Part shown: positions 1 through 8,542 of the stretch, piece after piece
Layout: each line of letters opens with the position of its first letter
How positions within the stretch are numbered: position 1 is the stretch's first letter
Source: Alcaligenaceae bacterium
GTDB taxonomy: Bacteria > Pseudomonadota > Gammaproteobacteria > Burkholderiales > Burkholderiaceae_B
Assembly: GCA_947379755.1 (NCBI GenBank)
Contig: CANCOC010000036.1
Coordinates: forward strand, 1 to 33,156
Length of the DNA: 33,156 bases
Direction of reading: 5' to 3'
The notes under the pieces: generated by a model
The model's input: the letters and a program-made list of their open reading frames with translations, nothing else
What the model was told of the DNA's origin: nothing
The model's database searches: none
Translations under genes and position numbers: made by a program

Positions 1-102
1 CAGATCGACAATCGACAATACTGGAATTTCAGGGTCGGCGACACTTTGCAGCCAGCTCAGCACATGCTCAGAAGTCGGCAACCCCTCGCGTGCGTCACTC
101 AC
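1..102 (-). CDS. paaD: PaaD, phenylacetyl-CoA epoxidase accessory subunit (partial, N-terminal 34 codons)
   Basis: The first 34 codons of a gene that runs off the left edge. It starts with GTG at 102, and that start overlaps the TGA of paaC by four bases (GTGA), which suggests translational coupling. The visible protein begins VSDAREGLP and contains ADPEIPVLSIVDL, the characteristic DPEIPV-(x)-S-(x)-DLG segment of the DUF59/MIP18 family to which PaaD belongs. In known phenylacetate operons PaaD is needed for an active epoxidase and is thought to help in Fe-S cluster assembly of the reductase PaaE. Identity rests on this motif plus the exact paaA-B-C-D gene order. The rest, and presumably paaE, lies outside the window. 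Confidence 0.9.
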   Translation of the reverse strand, partial: MSDAREGLPTSEHVLSWLQSVADPEIPVLSIVDL

Positions 103-884
103 CACGCGGCTCCGGGATAGGCACGTGGCAAGAACTGCATTTTGGCAAGCAGAAAACCGAGCTGCTCAGTATGGCGTCCAATGCGTCCTCCACGAAAGGC
201 AGGGAACATCGCAGCGTCCATCCCGGGCAGCGTCAGCGTTGCTTCGCTGATGACCTGTAGAACGTGTTTTTCCCAATCTGGTTGCAGGGCAGAAAGCAGC
301 GGCCCCCAGCCAGCATGCTGCCAGGCCTGATCGATGGCGTCATCGACAAACAATTCTCCGACATACGGCCAGAGTCCATCTATGGCACTCTGCATCCGCT
401 GATGGCTCTCTGGCGTGCCGTCGCCCAGACGCACAACCATGTCAGACGACCGTCGTACGTGATAGGTGACTTCTTTGAGTGACTTCGCCGCGATAGCGGC
501 GATATCTTCACGACTGGATTGCGTGAGGCGTTCGAGCAAAAAATAATGCCAGACATCAAAGAAAAATTGTCGCACGATGGTTTGCGCGTAATCCGTATCC
601 AGGCGTTCGGCCAGAAGTACATTTTTAAACTGGTGTGCATCCCGCAAGTAGGCGAGCGCGTCTTCGTCGCGACCGGCGCCCTCTTGTTCACCAGCCAGCG
701 ACAACCACATGCGAGCCTGCCCCAGCAAATCCAGGGAAACATTGGTCAATGCCATGTCCTCTTCAATCGCAGGACCATGACCGCACCAGGCGGACAGACG
801 CTGCGACAAGATCAGCGCACTGTCACCCAGACGCAGCAAGCCTTCGACAAGCGGTGCAACAGAAGTATTTAATACGGCAGTCAT
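99..884 (-). CDS. paaC: PaaC, structural subunit of phenylacetyl-CoA 1,2-epoxidase
   Basis: Encodes 261 residues, normal for PaaC. In the multicomponent phenylacetyl-CoA epoxidase (PaaABCE), PaaC is a ferritin-like partner that forms the core with PaaA but does not itself carry the working di-iron site. Recognisable parts are the N-terminal LLRLGDSALILSQRLSAWC, the helix DMALTNVSLDLLGQARMWL, the RDAHQFKNVLLAE segment and the FFFDVWHYFLLERL helix. The reading frame is open up to 1016, inside paaB, but the start is placed at 884 (MTAVLNTSVAP) because GAGGAAGG lies just upstream. The start is 10 bases after paaB stops. The gene belongs to one minus-strand operon with paaA, paaB and paaD. Confidence 0.95.
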   Translation of the reverse strand: MTAVLNTSVAPLVEGLLRLGDSALILSQRLSAWCGHGPAIEEDMALTNVSLDLLGQARMWLSLAGEQEGAGRDEDALAYLRDAHQFKNVLLAERLDTDYAQTIVRQFFFDVWHYFLLERLTQSSREDIAAIAAKSLKEVTYHVRRSSDMVVRLGDGTPESHQRMQSAIDGLWPYVGELFVDDAIDQAWQHAGWGPLLSALQPDWEKHVLQVISEATLTLPGMDAAMFPAFRGGRIGRHTEQLGFLLAKMQFLPRAYPGAAW

Positions 885-894
885 CAGGCCTTCC

Positions 895-1182
895 TCACAT
901 GTGTTTGACTTCTTCCGGCATCGGGAAGAACGTCGGGTGGCGATAGACCTTGCTATTGGCGGGTTCGAACAATGAATCTTTTTCAGCCGGGCTGCTGGCT
1001 GTGATGTCAGCTGCACGCACGACCCAGATGCTCATTCCCTCATTGCGACGGGTATAAACATCACGTGCATGGTTAATAGCCATCTCGGCATCCGTGGCAT
1101 GCAAACTGCCCACATGCTTATGCGCCAGACCATGCTGGCTGCGGATGAAGACCTCCCAGAGAGGTATGTTTTTAGTCGTCAT
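895..1182 (-). CDS. paaB: PaaB, phenylacetyl-CoA epoxidase subunit
   Basis: A 95-residue protein matching PaaB in length and sequence: MTTKNIPLWEVFIRSQHG at the N-terminus, then LAHKHVGSLHATDAEMA, ARDVYTRRNEG and SIWVVRAADI. PaaB is a small subunit of the cytoplasmic phenylacetyl-CoA 1,2-epoxidase complex and is thought to link the PaaA/PaaC catalytic core with the reductase PaaE. It sits between paaA (52-base gap) and paaC (10-base gap) on the same strand. The start has a GAGGACGAC purine-rich stretch upstream. Confidence 0.95.
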   Translation of the reverse strand: MTTKNIPLWEVFIRSQHGLAHKHVGSLHATDAEMAINHARDVYTRRNEGMSIWVVRAADITASSPAEKDSLFEPANSKVYRHPTFFPMPEEVKHM

Positions 1183-1234
1183 GTCGTCCTCGATACCAGC
1201 TTGGAACCTGGCTGAAAATAATATTTAACGTCTC

Positions 1235-2224
1235 TCAGGCCGCAGCGCGCGCCTCTTTTTTATCTGCATAAGCGGTCATGGCATCGCGCACCCAGGCACC
1301 ATTGGCATGGGCATCGCGACGGGCCTGCAAGCGCTCGCGGTTGCAGGGACCGTTGCCTTTGAGTACCGCATAAAACTCGGACCAGTCAATTTCACCAAAA
1401 TCGTAATGGCCGCGTACGGCGTTCCATTTCAGATCTTTGTCGGGGACGGTCAGTCCTAAAAACTCAGCCTGCGGTACGGTCTGGTCAACCATTTTCTGGC
1501 GCAAATCATCGTTGGAAAATAGCTTGATCTTCCAGGCCATGGACTGCGTGCTGTTGGTTGACTCCGCATCGGAAGGGCCGAACATCATGAGCGCAGGCCA
1601 CCACCAGCGGTTAAAGGCCTCCTGCACCATGGCTTTCTGCTCTGCTGTGCCATCTTTGCACATGGCCAGCAACAGGTCATAGCCCTGACGCTGATGAAAG
1701 GACTCTTCTTTGCAGACACGCACCATGGCGCGCGCGTACGGGCCATAGGAACAACGGCACAAGGGAATCTGGTTGATGATGGCCGAACCATCCACCAGCC
1801 AGCCAACCATGCCGATATCAGCCCAGGTCAGTGTGGGGTAATTAAAGATACTGGAATATTTTGCACGACCAGCCAGCAGATCATCGACGAGATCTTCGCG
1901 CGCCACGCCAAGCGTTTCGGCCGCGCTGTACAGGTATAGGCCGTGGCCGGCCTCGTCCTGGATCTTGGCAAGCAAAATAGCTTTTCGCTTGAGGGAAGGC
2001 GCACGGGTCACCCAGTTGCCTTCGGGCAACATGCCGACAATTTCAGAGTGTGCATGCTGCGAAATCTGGCGCACCAGTGTTTTGCGGTACGCCTCCGGCA
2101 TCCAGTCTTTGGGCTCAATCTTGATGCCCTCGTCAATACGACGCTGAAACGTCTGCTCAATGCCCGAAAGCTGATCAGCATTTTTGACTTGGGTCACGCC
2201 TGTCTCGACTAGTTGCGCGTACAT
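1235..2224 (-). CDS. paaA: PaaA, catalytic di-iron subunit of phenylacetyl-CoA 1,2-epoxidase
   Basis: Encodes 329 residues. PaaA carries the di-iron centre that epoxidises the ring of phenylacetyl-CoA, the second step of aerobic hybrid phenylacetate degradation. Visible iron-ligand motifs are E61, the ExxH at E91-H94 (QDEAGHG) and a second ExxH at E174-H177 (KEESFH). The C-terminal half carries [19 protein letters not shown], typical of PaaA. The frame is open upstream to 2269, but the ATG at 2224 (MYAQLVETG) is preferred because GGAGAGA lies seven bases upstream and the family normally begins close to here. It is the first gene of the operon and is driven by the promoter at 2279-2307. Confidence 0.97.
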   Translation of the reverse strand: MYAQLVETGVTQVKNADQLSGIEQTFQRRIDEGIKIEPKDWMPEAYRKTLVRQISQHAHSEIVGMLPEGNWVTRAPSLKRKAILLAKIQDEAGHGLYLYSAAETLGVAREDLVDDLLAGRAKYSSIFNYPTLTWADIGMVGWLVDGSAIINQIPLCRCSYGPYARAMVRVCKEESFHQRQGYDLLLAMCKDGTAEQKAMVQEAFNRWWWPALMMFGPSDAESTNSTQSMAWKIKLFSNDDLRQKMVDQTVPQAEFLGLTVPDKDLKWNAVRGHYDFGEIDWSEFYAVLKGNGPCNRERLQARRDAHANGAWVRDAMTAYADKKEARAAA

Positions 2225-2278
2225 AGAGATCTCTCCGGATAACTGAATTGCTGCGTTGCATATCAACAAACTGGTGTC

Positions 2279-2307
2279 ATTATTTAATACATAATTTTCA
2301 CTGTCAA
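2279..2307 (-). promoter_or_regulatory. sigma70-type promoter of the paaABCD operon
   Basis: Read on the minus strand, a perfect -35 TTGACA (2302-2307) is followed, after exactly 17 bases, by AATAAT (2279-2284), five of six matches to the -10 consensus. Transcription would start near 2272, about 50 bases before paaA. One ATACATAA repeat lies inside the spacer, so a bound repressor there would block RNA polymerase. Confidence 0.7.
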
Positions 2308-2342
2308 CTTAAATACTGTATCACTTTCAAATTTATGTATCA
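2287..2342. promoter_or_regulatory. candidate PaaX operator region (ATACA-type repeats)
   Basis: Three related elements lie in the paaA-paaX spacer: ATACATAA at 2287-2294, the palindrome ATACTGTAT at 2313-2321, and TTATGTAT at 2333-2340, an exact inverted copy of the first. On the minus strand the last two read TGATACAGTAT and TGATACATAA. PaaX repressors are known to bind imperfect palindromes in or near paa promoters; the repeats here overlap the spacer and the upstream edge of the paaA promoter. Assignment to PaaX is inference from position and symmetry. Confidence 0.45.
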
Positions 2343-2389
2343 TGTTGAGGTTTACCCTTATTCCGGATCATTGATTTAGATACCCGAGC

Positions 2390-3421
2390 ATGTCAAAAAT
2401 AAAACTTAGCCCTCGAGCCCATCTCAGTTCTCTGATCGTGCAAGATCCCCCTCGTGCAAAATCTCTTTGCGTCACCGTTCTGGGTGATGAGATCGGCCCC
2501 CACGGCGGCGTTGCCTGGCTAGGCAACCTGATCGAACTGCTTGAACCGCTCGGCATCAACGAAAGACTGCTCAGAACGAGCGTGTTCAGACTGGTCGCCC
2601 AGGGGTGGCTGAAGTCTGAGCGTGCCGGCAGGCGCTCAAAATATGCACTGGCTGAACAAGGCGTCAAGCTCACAGCGCGCGCTTCGGGACGGATTTATGT
2701 CGGCCCGCCAATAGAGTGGGATGACTCCTGGACCATTGTGATTCTGCCGCGCATTGGCAGCCACGGGTTGGCAGAACGTACCGCCCTGCGTAATCAGCTG
2801 GTGTGGGAAGGCTTTGGTGTGCTAGCTCCCGGTGTGTTTGCCCATCCTCATGCCAACGCACAAATCGCCCATGACATTCTTGAAAAACTGGGTATCCCGG
2901 ATCTGGCACTGGTTTTACATGCGAATGACAATGCCACCCCTACGGGACTGCCAATTGCGAGCCTGGCGAACCAGTGCTGGCAACTTGAGGATCTTTCTGT
3001 TCAGTATCAGCGGTTTTATGAGCGATTTGCACCCTTTGAGGTTCTGACTGAAACCGAGCTCGACCCTGAACTGGCCCATATGCTACGGGCGCTACTGGTG
3101 CACGCCTGGCGCCGTGTGGTGCTGCACGACCCCCAGCTGCCTGCGGCGATGTTGCCCGCCAAGTGGGCCGGGCAAACAGCACGTGCGTTATGCGAGCGCC
3201 TGTACTGGAAGGTATTTGCAGCGAGCGAGATCTATCTTGAGTCGCGACTCGCGTCTGACAATCCGCAGCACCAGCCACTCCCGGCATCGGTATTCATGCG
3301 CTTTGGCGGTGCCCCGGCCAGCGTCGTCCAGACAGTCCGAACGCTTGGCCTGAGTCGTCAGGAGGGCATATCGGAAGACTCAGGCTCGACCGGATCGAGC
3401 CTGATGAAGGTTTCGCGATAA
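2390..3421 (+). CDS. paaX: PaaX, phenylacetyl-CoA-responsive repressor of the paa genes
   Basis: Encodes 343 residues, slightly longer than most PaaX proteins (about 305-320). The N-terminal winged-helix region is clear: [20 protein letters not shown], then [17 protein letters not shown] and [15 protein letters not shown] (residues about 36-92), which matches the GERxVRTALFRLxxEGWL and GRRSxYxL pattern of PaaX. The family releases DNA on binding phenylacetyl-CoA, the substrate of the PaaABC complex encoded divergently next door. No strong Shine-Dalgarno is seen before the ATG at 2390. The last 21 codons overlap the end of orn on the other strand, and this tail (after about residue 320) looks like a family-atypical extension. 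Confidence 0.92.
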   Translation: MSKIKLSPRAHLSSLIVQDPPRAKSLCVTVLGDEIGPHGGVAWLGNLIELLEPLGINERLLRTSVFRLVAQGWLKSERAGRRSKYALAEQGVKLTARASGRIYVGPPIEWDDSWTIVILPRIGSHGLAERTALRNQLVWEGFGVLAPGVFAHPHANAQIAHDILEKLGIPDLALVLHANDNATPTGLPIASLANQCWQLEDLSVQYQRFYERFAPFEVLTETELDPELAHMLRALLVHAWRRVVLHDPQLPAAMLPAKWAGQTARALCERLYWKVFAASEIYLESRLASDNPQHQPLPASVFMRFGGAPASVVQTVRTLGLSRQEGISEDSGSTGSSLMKVSR

Positions 3422-3996
3422 TATTTGAGTTCATTGATCGACTCATGGATATCAGCGAGCGCTTCGTGCTTGCTATGCTTTTCAAAACCCTTTAGAAGTG
3501 CAGGCTTCCAGCGACGTGCCAGCTCTTTAAGGGTGCTGACATCAATCGTGCGGTAATGAAAAAACTGCTCAAGCTTAGGCATGTAATTGAACATGAACCG
3601 GCGATCCTGGCTGACTGTATTGCCGCATAAGGGTGACTTGCCCGCTGGCACATATTGCGCCATGAAGGCGATCAACGCGTCTTCGGCCTGCTCTTCTGTC
3701 ATAGTCGACGCTTTGACCTTTTCGATCAGACCGCTTTTGCCATGGGTCGAGGTATTCCATTTATCCATCGCATCAAGCACACTGTCGGGTTGATGGATCA
3801 CCATCACTGGTCCCTCTGCCACGATTGTCAGATCAGGCTCGGTGATCACCACAGCGACCTCGATGATGCGTTCCTTTTCAGGATCCAGCCCGGTCATCTC
3901 CATATCGATCCACACCAGGCGGAACTCGTTAGTGGTTGCGGTTGCCGCAGCTGACCTGGAACCGTTTTTTGAAGCCTTCGCAGTGGTGTTGGCCAT
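3358..3996 (-). CDS. orn: oligoribonuclease (DEDD-type 3'-5' exoribonuclease)
   Basis: Orn degrades very short RNAs (2-5 nt, including pGpG) to mononucleotides in the cytoplasm. The DEDDh motifs are all present: [11 protein letters not shown] (ExoI, Asp and Glu), [12 protein letters not shown] (ExoII, Asp) and HEALADI (ExoIII, His and Asp). The start is set at ATG 3996 ([10 protein letters not shown]), giving 212 residues; a TTG at 4008 is the only earlier candidate and is less likely. The protein has about 20 Ala/Thr/Ser-rich residues before the domain, and a short acidic tail after YYRETFIRL. Its 3' end overlaps paaX by 64 bases, convergent. It is divergent from the M48 protease gene (45-base gap). 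Confidence 0.95.
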   Translation of the reverse strand: MANTTAKASKNGSRSAAATATTNEFRLVWIDMEMTGLDPEKERIIEVAVVITEPDLTIVAEGPVMVIHQPDSVLDAMDKWNTSTHGKSGLIEKVKASTMTEEQAEDALIAFMAQYVPAGKSPLCGNTVSQDRRFMFNYMPKLEQFFHYRTIDVSTLKELARRWKPALLKGFEKHSKHEALADIHESINELKYYRETFIRLDPVEPESSDMPS

Positions 3997-4041
3997 ATAA
4001 TCATCCAATTAAAACGTGATTTTCTCACACCGACAGGTCTT

Positions 4042-5286
4042 ATGCTCACCACACTCTTCATCGCTTTTTTACTTGCTACGCTGGCAGTACGACTCTGGCT
4101 CGCGACGCGTCAGGTCCGCCATGTGCTGGCGCACCGGTCTGCTGTCCCTGAGGAATTCGCCGAGCGGATCAGTCTGACGAGCCATCAGCGTGCAGCAGAC
4201 TACACCGCTGCACGTGTCAGGCTGGCTATTTTTGAGACAATTTTTGATGCTGTGGTACTTGTTGCACTAACCCTGCTGGGTGGCCTGCAATGGCTCGATA
4301 GCGTGGTCAGCGGCCTGAGCTCGCATGAACTGCTGCGCCAGGTGTTGCTGATGGTGGTGCTCGGTGTGATGCTTGGGGTCATTGGCATGCCCTTCTCGAT
4401 CTACCGTCAGTTCGGCCTCGAAGCCAAATTCGGTTTTAACCGCATGACACCCCGCCTGTTCGTGACCGATACAATAAAAGGCATACTGGTAGCCACCATC
4501 ATCGGCCTGCCCCTGCTGACCGCCGTTTTGTGGCTGATGGCCGAGGCCGGATCCTTATGGTGGCTGTGGGCCTGGGCGCTGTGGTCTACCTTCAATATCC
4601 TAGCATTGCTGATCTATCCAACATGGATCGCGCCCCTCTTTAATAAATTCACCCCTCTGACGGACGAAAACCTCGCCTCAAGCATCAACGGACTGGCGCA
4701 GCGGTGTGGTTTTGCCCTCAAGGGCCTCTTTGTCATGGACGGCTCCAAGCGTTCTGCGCATGGCAACGCATACTTCACTGGCTTTGGACGTACCCGCCGC
4801 ATTGTATTTTTTGATACGCTGCTCGCGCGCCTGACAACAGATGAAATCATTGCCGTACTGGCCCATGAACTCGGTCACTTCAAACATCATCATGTCATCA
4901 AACGCATGGTGATGAGCTTTGCGGGGGCTTTATTTTTCCTGGCAGTTCTGGGCTGGCTCGCGCAGCAAAGCTGGTTTTATACCGACCTGGGGGTCACGCC
5001 ACGGCTAAACGGACGCAATGATGCAATGGCTCTGATCCTGTTTTTCATGGTGATCCCGGTCTTTACTTTTGCACTGACCCCCTTATTTAGCTGGCTTTCT
5101 CGCAAAGACGAATTCCAGGCAGATCATTTTGCTTCAACACAGAGTGCGCCTGAACAACTGGTATCGGCACTGGTCAAACTCTACGATGACAATGCGTCCA
5201 CGCTGACCCCGGATCCGGTGCACTCTGCCTTTTATGACAGCCACCCACCCGCCGCCATCCGTATTCGTCACTTGCAGACCGTATGA
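4042..5286 (+). CDS. M48 family metalloprotease (Ste24/CAAX-protease-like), membrane bound
   Basis: Encodes 414 residues with several hydrophobic segments: about 1-20, 65-85, 95-115, 147-165, 172-192, 292-310 and 331-350. The zinc site is H275-E-L-G-H279 (AHELGHFKHHH) with the third ligand in KDEFQADHFA (E357), the arrangement of Ste24p-type M48A peptidases. Also typical are FGLEAKFGFNRMTPRLFVTD, IAPLFNKFTPL and GSKRSAHGNAYFTGFG. Such proteins cleave membrane-associated substrates and probably serve quality control in bacteria; the substrate here is unknown. The stop overlaps the rsgA start (ATGA), so the two are co-translated, an arrangement often seen with orn in Burkholderiales. Confidence 0.93.
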   Translation: MLTTLFIAFLLATLAVRLWLATRQVRHVLAHRSAVPEEFAERISLTSHQRAADYTAARVRLAIFETIFDAVVLVALTLLGGLQWLDSVVSGLSSHELLRQVLLMVVLGVMLGVIGMPFSIYRQFGLEAKFGFNRMTPRLFVTDTIKGILVATIIGLPLLTAVLWLMAEAGSLWWLWAWALWSTFNILALLIYPTWIAPLFNKFTPLTDENLASSINGLAQRCGFALKGLFVMDGSKRSAHGNAYFTGFGRTRRIVFFDTLLARLTTDEIIAVLAHELGHFKHHHVIKRMVMSFAGALFFLAVLGWLAQQSWFYTDLGVTPRLNGRNDAMALILFFMVIPVFTFALTPLFSWLSRKDEFQADHFASTQSAPEQLVSALVKLYDDNASTLTPDPVHSAFYDSHPPAAIRIRHLQTV

Positions 5287-6185
5287 CCGCCCGCACTCAG
5301 GGTCGTGTCATTGCGGCACATGGCCGGCACTACACCGTTGAGCTCCCAGATGGTGCACTGATCAAGTGTTTTCCGCGCGGCAAAAAAAATGACGCGACGG
5401 TTGGTGACTATGTTGAACTCACGATGCAGGGAGCTGACGAGGCAGCGCTTGAAAAAGTGCTTGAACGTAAAAATCTGCTGTTCAGGTCAGATGAAAACCG
5501 CAGCAAACAATTTGCGGCCAACGTCGATCAACTGATGATCATCATTGCGGTCGCGCCAAATTTTTCGGATGACTTGCTGGGCCGCACGCTTGCCGGATCC
5601 TGGTCCGCCGACATTACTCCTGTGATCGTGCTCAACAAAGTTGACTTGCTTGAAGGGCTGGAGGCCGCACGCGCCAGACTCGCCCCCTTTTACCAGCTCG
5701 GTGTACAGATTATTGAAATTTGTGCACGTGATCCGCAGCAGGTTGAGCAACTGATCTTGCCGCTGCTGAGGGACAAGACCACGCTCTTGCTGGGTCAAAG
5801 TGCCATGGGCAAATCCACGCTGCTCAACACGCTCGTGCCTCTGGCACTTGCCGCAACACGCGAACACTCCGTGGCGCTCGGTGCAGGCAAACACACCACC
5901 ACCAGCACCAGGCTATATCACCTGCCTGATGCTGGCGGCGATCTGATCGATTCACCAGGCTTTCAGGGCTTTGGGCTGTTGCATCTGACGCGCGAAGACA
6001 TTGAACGCGGATTTCCAGAGTTTGGCCCATATCTCGCTGAATGCCGCTTTTACAATTGCACGCATCAGCACGAGCCAAACTGTGGTGTGCTGGCCGCGCT
6101 CGGTCGTCATGAAATCAATGCCGCCCGGCATGCCCTATATGTTCGTCTGGTCGAGGCCAAAGCTGCGCACGATTCCTACAGCTGA
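5283..6185 (+). CDS. rsgA: RsgA, circularly permuted GTPase for 30S ribosome maturation
   Basis: Encodes 300 residues. RsgA is a late 30S assembly factor that hydrolyses GTP. The permuted motif order is visible: N118-KVD (G4) comes before the P-loop GQSAMGKST (171-179, G1), which is followed by TTTSTRLYHL (G2) and DSPGFQGFG (G3). An OB fold occupies the N-terminus (GRVIAAHGRHYTVELPDG). The C-terminal zinc site is C254, C259, H261 and C267 (CRFYNCTHQHEPNC). The ATG overlaps the TGA of the upstream protease gene. Confidence 0.97.
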   Translation: MTARTQGRVIAAHGRHYTVELPDGALIKCFPRGKKNDATVGDYVELTMQGADEAALEKVLERKNLLFRSDENRSKQFAANVDQLMIIIAVAPNFSDDLLGRTLAGSWSADITPVIVLNKVDLLEGLEAARARLAPFYQLGVQIIEICARDPQQVEQLILPLLRDKTTLLLGQSAMGKSTLLNTLVPLALAATREHSVALGAGKHTTTSTRLYHLPDAGGDLIDSPGFQGFGLLHLTREDIERGFPEFGPYLAECRFYNCTHQHEPNCGVLAALGRHEINAARHALYVRLVEAKAAHDSYS

Positions 6186-6195
6186 ACACTGGCTC

Positions 6196-6939
6196 TCAGG
6201 TGGCTGCCTCCAGGGCGGCTGCCTCGGATAATATCTGGCACAAGCCGAGCAGCATGGCCGCCGTCGCCCCCCAGATGAAATATTGATTCCAGGGTGCTGA
6301 ATAGTACTGACGTGTAGTGCCGTCGGTCAGTGTGGCATGGTGCAAGCGAAAATGCTGTGGATCAGTCAAAAAAGCGAGTGGCACCTCGAATACCTCGGCC
6401 ACCTCAAAGGTATCCGGGCTGAGGCTAAAGCCTGGATCAACCAGCGCGGTGATGGGGGTGATTGCAAATCCAGAAGAGGTCAGATACCTGGGTAATTCAC
6501 CAAGCACTTCCACAAACTCACGCAACAAACCCGTTTCTTCTTCTGTTTCGCGTAAAGCAGCTGCGACGGCATTCTGATCGCTCGACTCGATTCTGCCACC
6601 CGGAAAGCTGATCTGTCCGGCATGATCATTCAGATGTGCGGTGCGTTGGGTGAGCAAAATCGTCAATCCTTCGGGTCGCATGACAAGCGGAACCAGAACG
6701 GCGGCTTCGATTGGAGTGCCCTCACGGCCAGGGTAGCGCTTGGCAGATTCATCCGGAATATCCAGGCGTCTCTGGATCTTCGATGACAGGACTGCACGAA
6801 TGGCTTGTGGCGTCAGATGCTGTGGCGGAACTGACGAAAAAGCATGTGTGGGCGATACCCAGGGCTGTGTATGGGGATCAAATGCAGTCTTGAACGGGGG
6901 GCGTCGCACCCGGGGGACGTTGGGAGAGCTTTCTGACAT
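6196..6939 (-). CDS. NUDIX hydrolase, probable CoA pyrophosphatase (NudL-like)
   Basis: Encodes 247 residues. The CoA-pyrophosphatase signature is present: LLTQRTAHLNDHAGQISFPG (residues 95-114), followed by the Nudix helix REtEEETGL (130-138). These enzymes cleave CoA or oxidised CoA into 3',5'-ADP and phosphopantetheine. The N-terminal 70 residues (FDPHTQPWVSP and AIRAVLSSKIQRRL) are longer than in E. coli NudL but common in Burkholderiales. It is convergent with rsgA, with only ten bases between the stops and no hairpin terminator seen. NudL is likely, but the substrate is assigned by motif only. Confidence 0.85.
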   Translation of the reverse strand: MSESSPNVPRVRRPPFKTAFDPHTQPWVSPTHAFSSVPPQHLTPQAIRAVLSSKIQRRLDIPDESAKRYPGREGTPIEAAVLVPLVMRPEGLTILLTQRTAHLNDHAGQISFPGGRIESSDQNAVAAALRETEEETGLLREFVEVLGELPRYLTSSGFAITPITALVDPGFSLSPDTFEVAEVFEVPLAFLTDPQHFRLHHATLTDGTTRQYYSAPWNQYFIWGATAAMLLGLCQILSEAAALEAAT

Positions 6940-7071
6940 ATCCGGCTAATTTAAACCAATTAAGAATCGCTACTTCCTTTTTAACCGAATCTTCTGCTAA
7001 ATATGGAATTTTCAATTGTATTTAGCTTAAATTATTACGGTACCCGACATTTTGAGCGCCATCGCCCGGAC

Positions 7072-8340
7072 TCAACGAATCAGCACCCCGGGTGAAGCCG
7101 GAATCGATCCGGTAATTTTGTTCATGGTAACCATGACAGACAGCAAGTCAAACACCCTAGCCGAATAACCGCTCTCATCAAGCGACACACTGTATTGCGT
7201 ACCCTGATAATTCGTCGTGGCAATCAGTCGATCCGCCGGTGGAGGCGCCCCCTTTTTGACAACAATAATGGGTTTTTGCTCAAACTGTCCATTTGCTGTC
7301 TGTACGCGGATCATGGTGACGACAGGATTCGGGCCAGATTGCAAAGCAATCAGTTTGCCCAAAAACCGGAACACTGATTTTGTCGACCGCAGTCTGATCA
7401 TCATCGTTTCCTCTACAACGGAGGGATCACTTGTTTTGGCGTCCCGCACTTTAGGAGGAAAATTCGGGGTGCTGTCACAGTCCATGTGCTGCCCCCAGTG
7501 CCGCAAGGCACTAGGTGAGTCCATGCAGAACTTTGCTTTAGGCTGAATCATCGAAAGCTGGAAAGTCTCGGGATGCGTACCCACTTTACGCACCTGCACT
7601 TTTGCCTGAACAATTTTTGAAATTTCAGGCAGTATTTTGGTGAAATCATCTTTAGACAGCGCAGGTCCAATATCTACCAGTTCGTTATTCATTTCCGTTG
7701 TCAGGCCATCATCCAGCAATTGATAGATCATCGACTGGAAATGCTTGTAATCTGGGCTGAACGGATCATTCAAATAGATCTTTCTTGTGCCATTCTTTGC
7801 AGTCACTTCTATAGAATCCACTAGCAGCGCTGCAACAAACTCCTTGGGAGGGTTATCCGAACGCATGTAGAAATGCATGTCTTCGAGCGGAGTGTCTGTT
7901 AAAAATCCGCTGTAGAACTCTTCATTATTGAGTGACCCCAAACTAAACGTAAAAGAGCGATTGGTTGACAGCCCAGTACCGAGACCAAACGAGCTTCCAA
8001 GCGACGGTGTAAAAAACCCGGCAATAGAACCTGGATTCGAGGCGAGAATCTTGCCATCAACAGCGCTGGCGGTACTGATGGAGCCCGTGCCCGCGACCGT
8101 AGTAATATCCGTAAACATAAGCGGCAGATTGTTTGAGGCACGCAACATATTCGCAAGAAGCGATTTCTTTTGGTGCATATCAATCGAACGTTCATAGGCC
8201 TCGGTCATATCCATGAAGTCAGGATTGATCGATGAACACCCACTCATCAGCACGAGGGATGTCAGGCCCAACGCAAGCAGCGCAGATTTTGATTTAAAAA
8301 AACGGAAGGAATGACTGCGCGATACACAAGCATTAGGCAT
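7072..8340 (-). CDS. uncharacterised outer-envelope lipoprotein
   Basis: Encodes 422 residues with a lipoprotein signal: basic N-region, hydrophobic core ALLALGLTSLV and lipobox LMSGC with the lipidated Cys at 35. Mature residues start SSINPDF. The rest is mixed alpha/beta with a Gly/Ser-rich stretch (GTGSISTASAVDGKI, then SLGSSFGLGTGLSTNRSF, residues about 83-135) that could be amphipathic beta strands. A short region near FRFLGKLIALQSG may be a helix. I do not recognise the family. It is divergent from the secreted protein gene at 8543, sharing a palindrome-rich spacer, so the two may be co-regulated. The C-terminus reads NKITGSIPASPGVLIR. Confidence 0.8.
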   Translation of the reverse strand: MPNACVSRSHSFRFFKSKSALLALGLTSLVLMSGCSSINPDFMDMTEAYERSIDMHQKKSLLANMLRASNNLPLMFTDITTVAGTGSISTASAVDGKILASNPGSIAGFFTPSLGSSFGLGTGLSTNRSFTFSLGSLNNEEFYSGFLTDTPLEDMHFYMRSDNPPKEFVAALLVDSIEVTAKNGTRKIYLNDPFSPDYKHFQSMIYQLLDDGLTTEMNNELVDIGPALSKDDFTKILPEISKIVQAKVQVRKVGTHPETFQLSMIQPKAKFCMDSPSALRHWGQHMDCDSTPNFPPKVRDAKTSDPSVVEETMMIRLRSTKSVFRFLGKLIALQSGPNPVVTMIRVQTANGQFEQKPIIVVKKGAPPPADRLIATTNYQGTQYSVSLDESGYSARVFDLLSVMVTMNKITGSIPASPGVLIR

Positions 8341-8377
8341 GTTTGTTATTCTTTATTGTTTCGATGGTTAAACTTCA

Positions 8378-8420
8378 ACACTCAGCGCAGAGAAGTCTCT
8401 GCGAACGCCTGCTTGAGTGT
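8378..8420. repeat. nested inverted repeat (hairpin or operator)
   Basis: Inner arms CGCAGAGA (8386-8393) and TCTCTGCG (8396-8403) are exact inverted copies separated by two bases. Outer arms ACACTCA (8378-8384) and TGAGTGT (8414-8420) are also exact inverted copies. The dyad lies between two divergent genes, about 40 bases upstream of the lipoprotein start, and has no following T run, so an operator is more likely than a terminator. Confidence 0.55.
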
Positions 8421-8471
8421 GCCTGAATATTAACAATAAATGCATGCATGGCGCGCTTGTGTTCCCTGCCA

Positions 8472-8491
8472 GTTTTTTTAGCTAAAAAAAC
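8472..8491. repeat. perfect 20-base palindrome in divergent spacer
   Basis: GTTTTTTTAGCTAAAAAAAC is its own reverse complement over all 20 bases. It lies about 52 bases upstream of the secreted-protein start at 8543. With no loop, it is a better protein-binding or curved-DNA site than a hairpin. Another short palindrome, ATGCATGCAT, lies nearby at about 8443-8452. Confidence 0.5.
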
Positions 8492-8542
8492 GCAATTTCG
8501 TCATCATCTTTTTACTTTTAATCTTTCTACAAACAAAAAAAT

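Noticed and set aside
885..1016. Upstream extension of paaC into paaB
   Set aside because: The frame is open but overlaps paaB; ATG 884 has a GAGGAAGG site and matches the family N-terminus.
8472..8491. Perfect palindrome as a terminator
   Set aside because: It has no loop and an A/T-only arm, and it lies between divergent promoters where no transcript should end.
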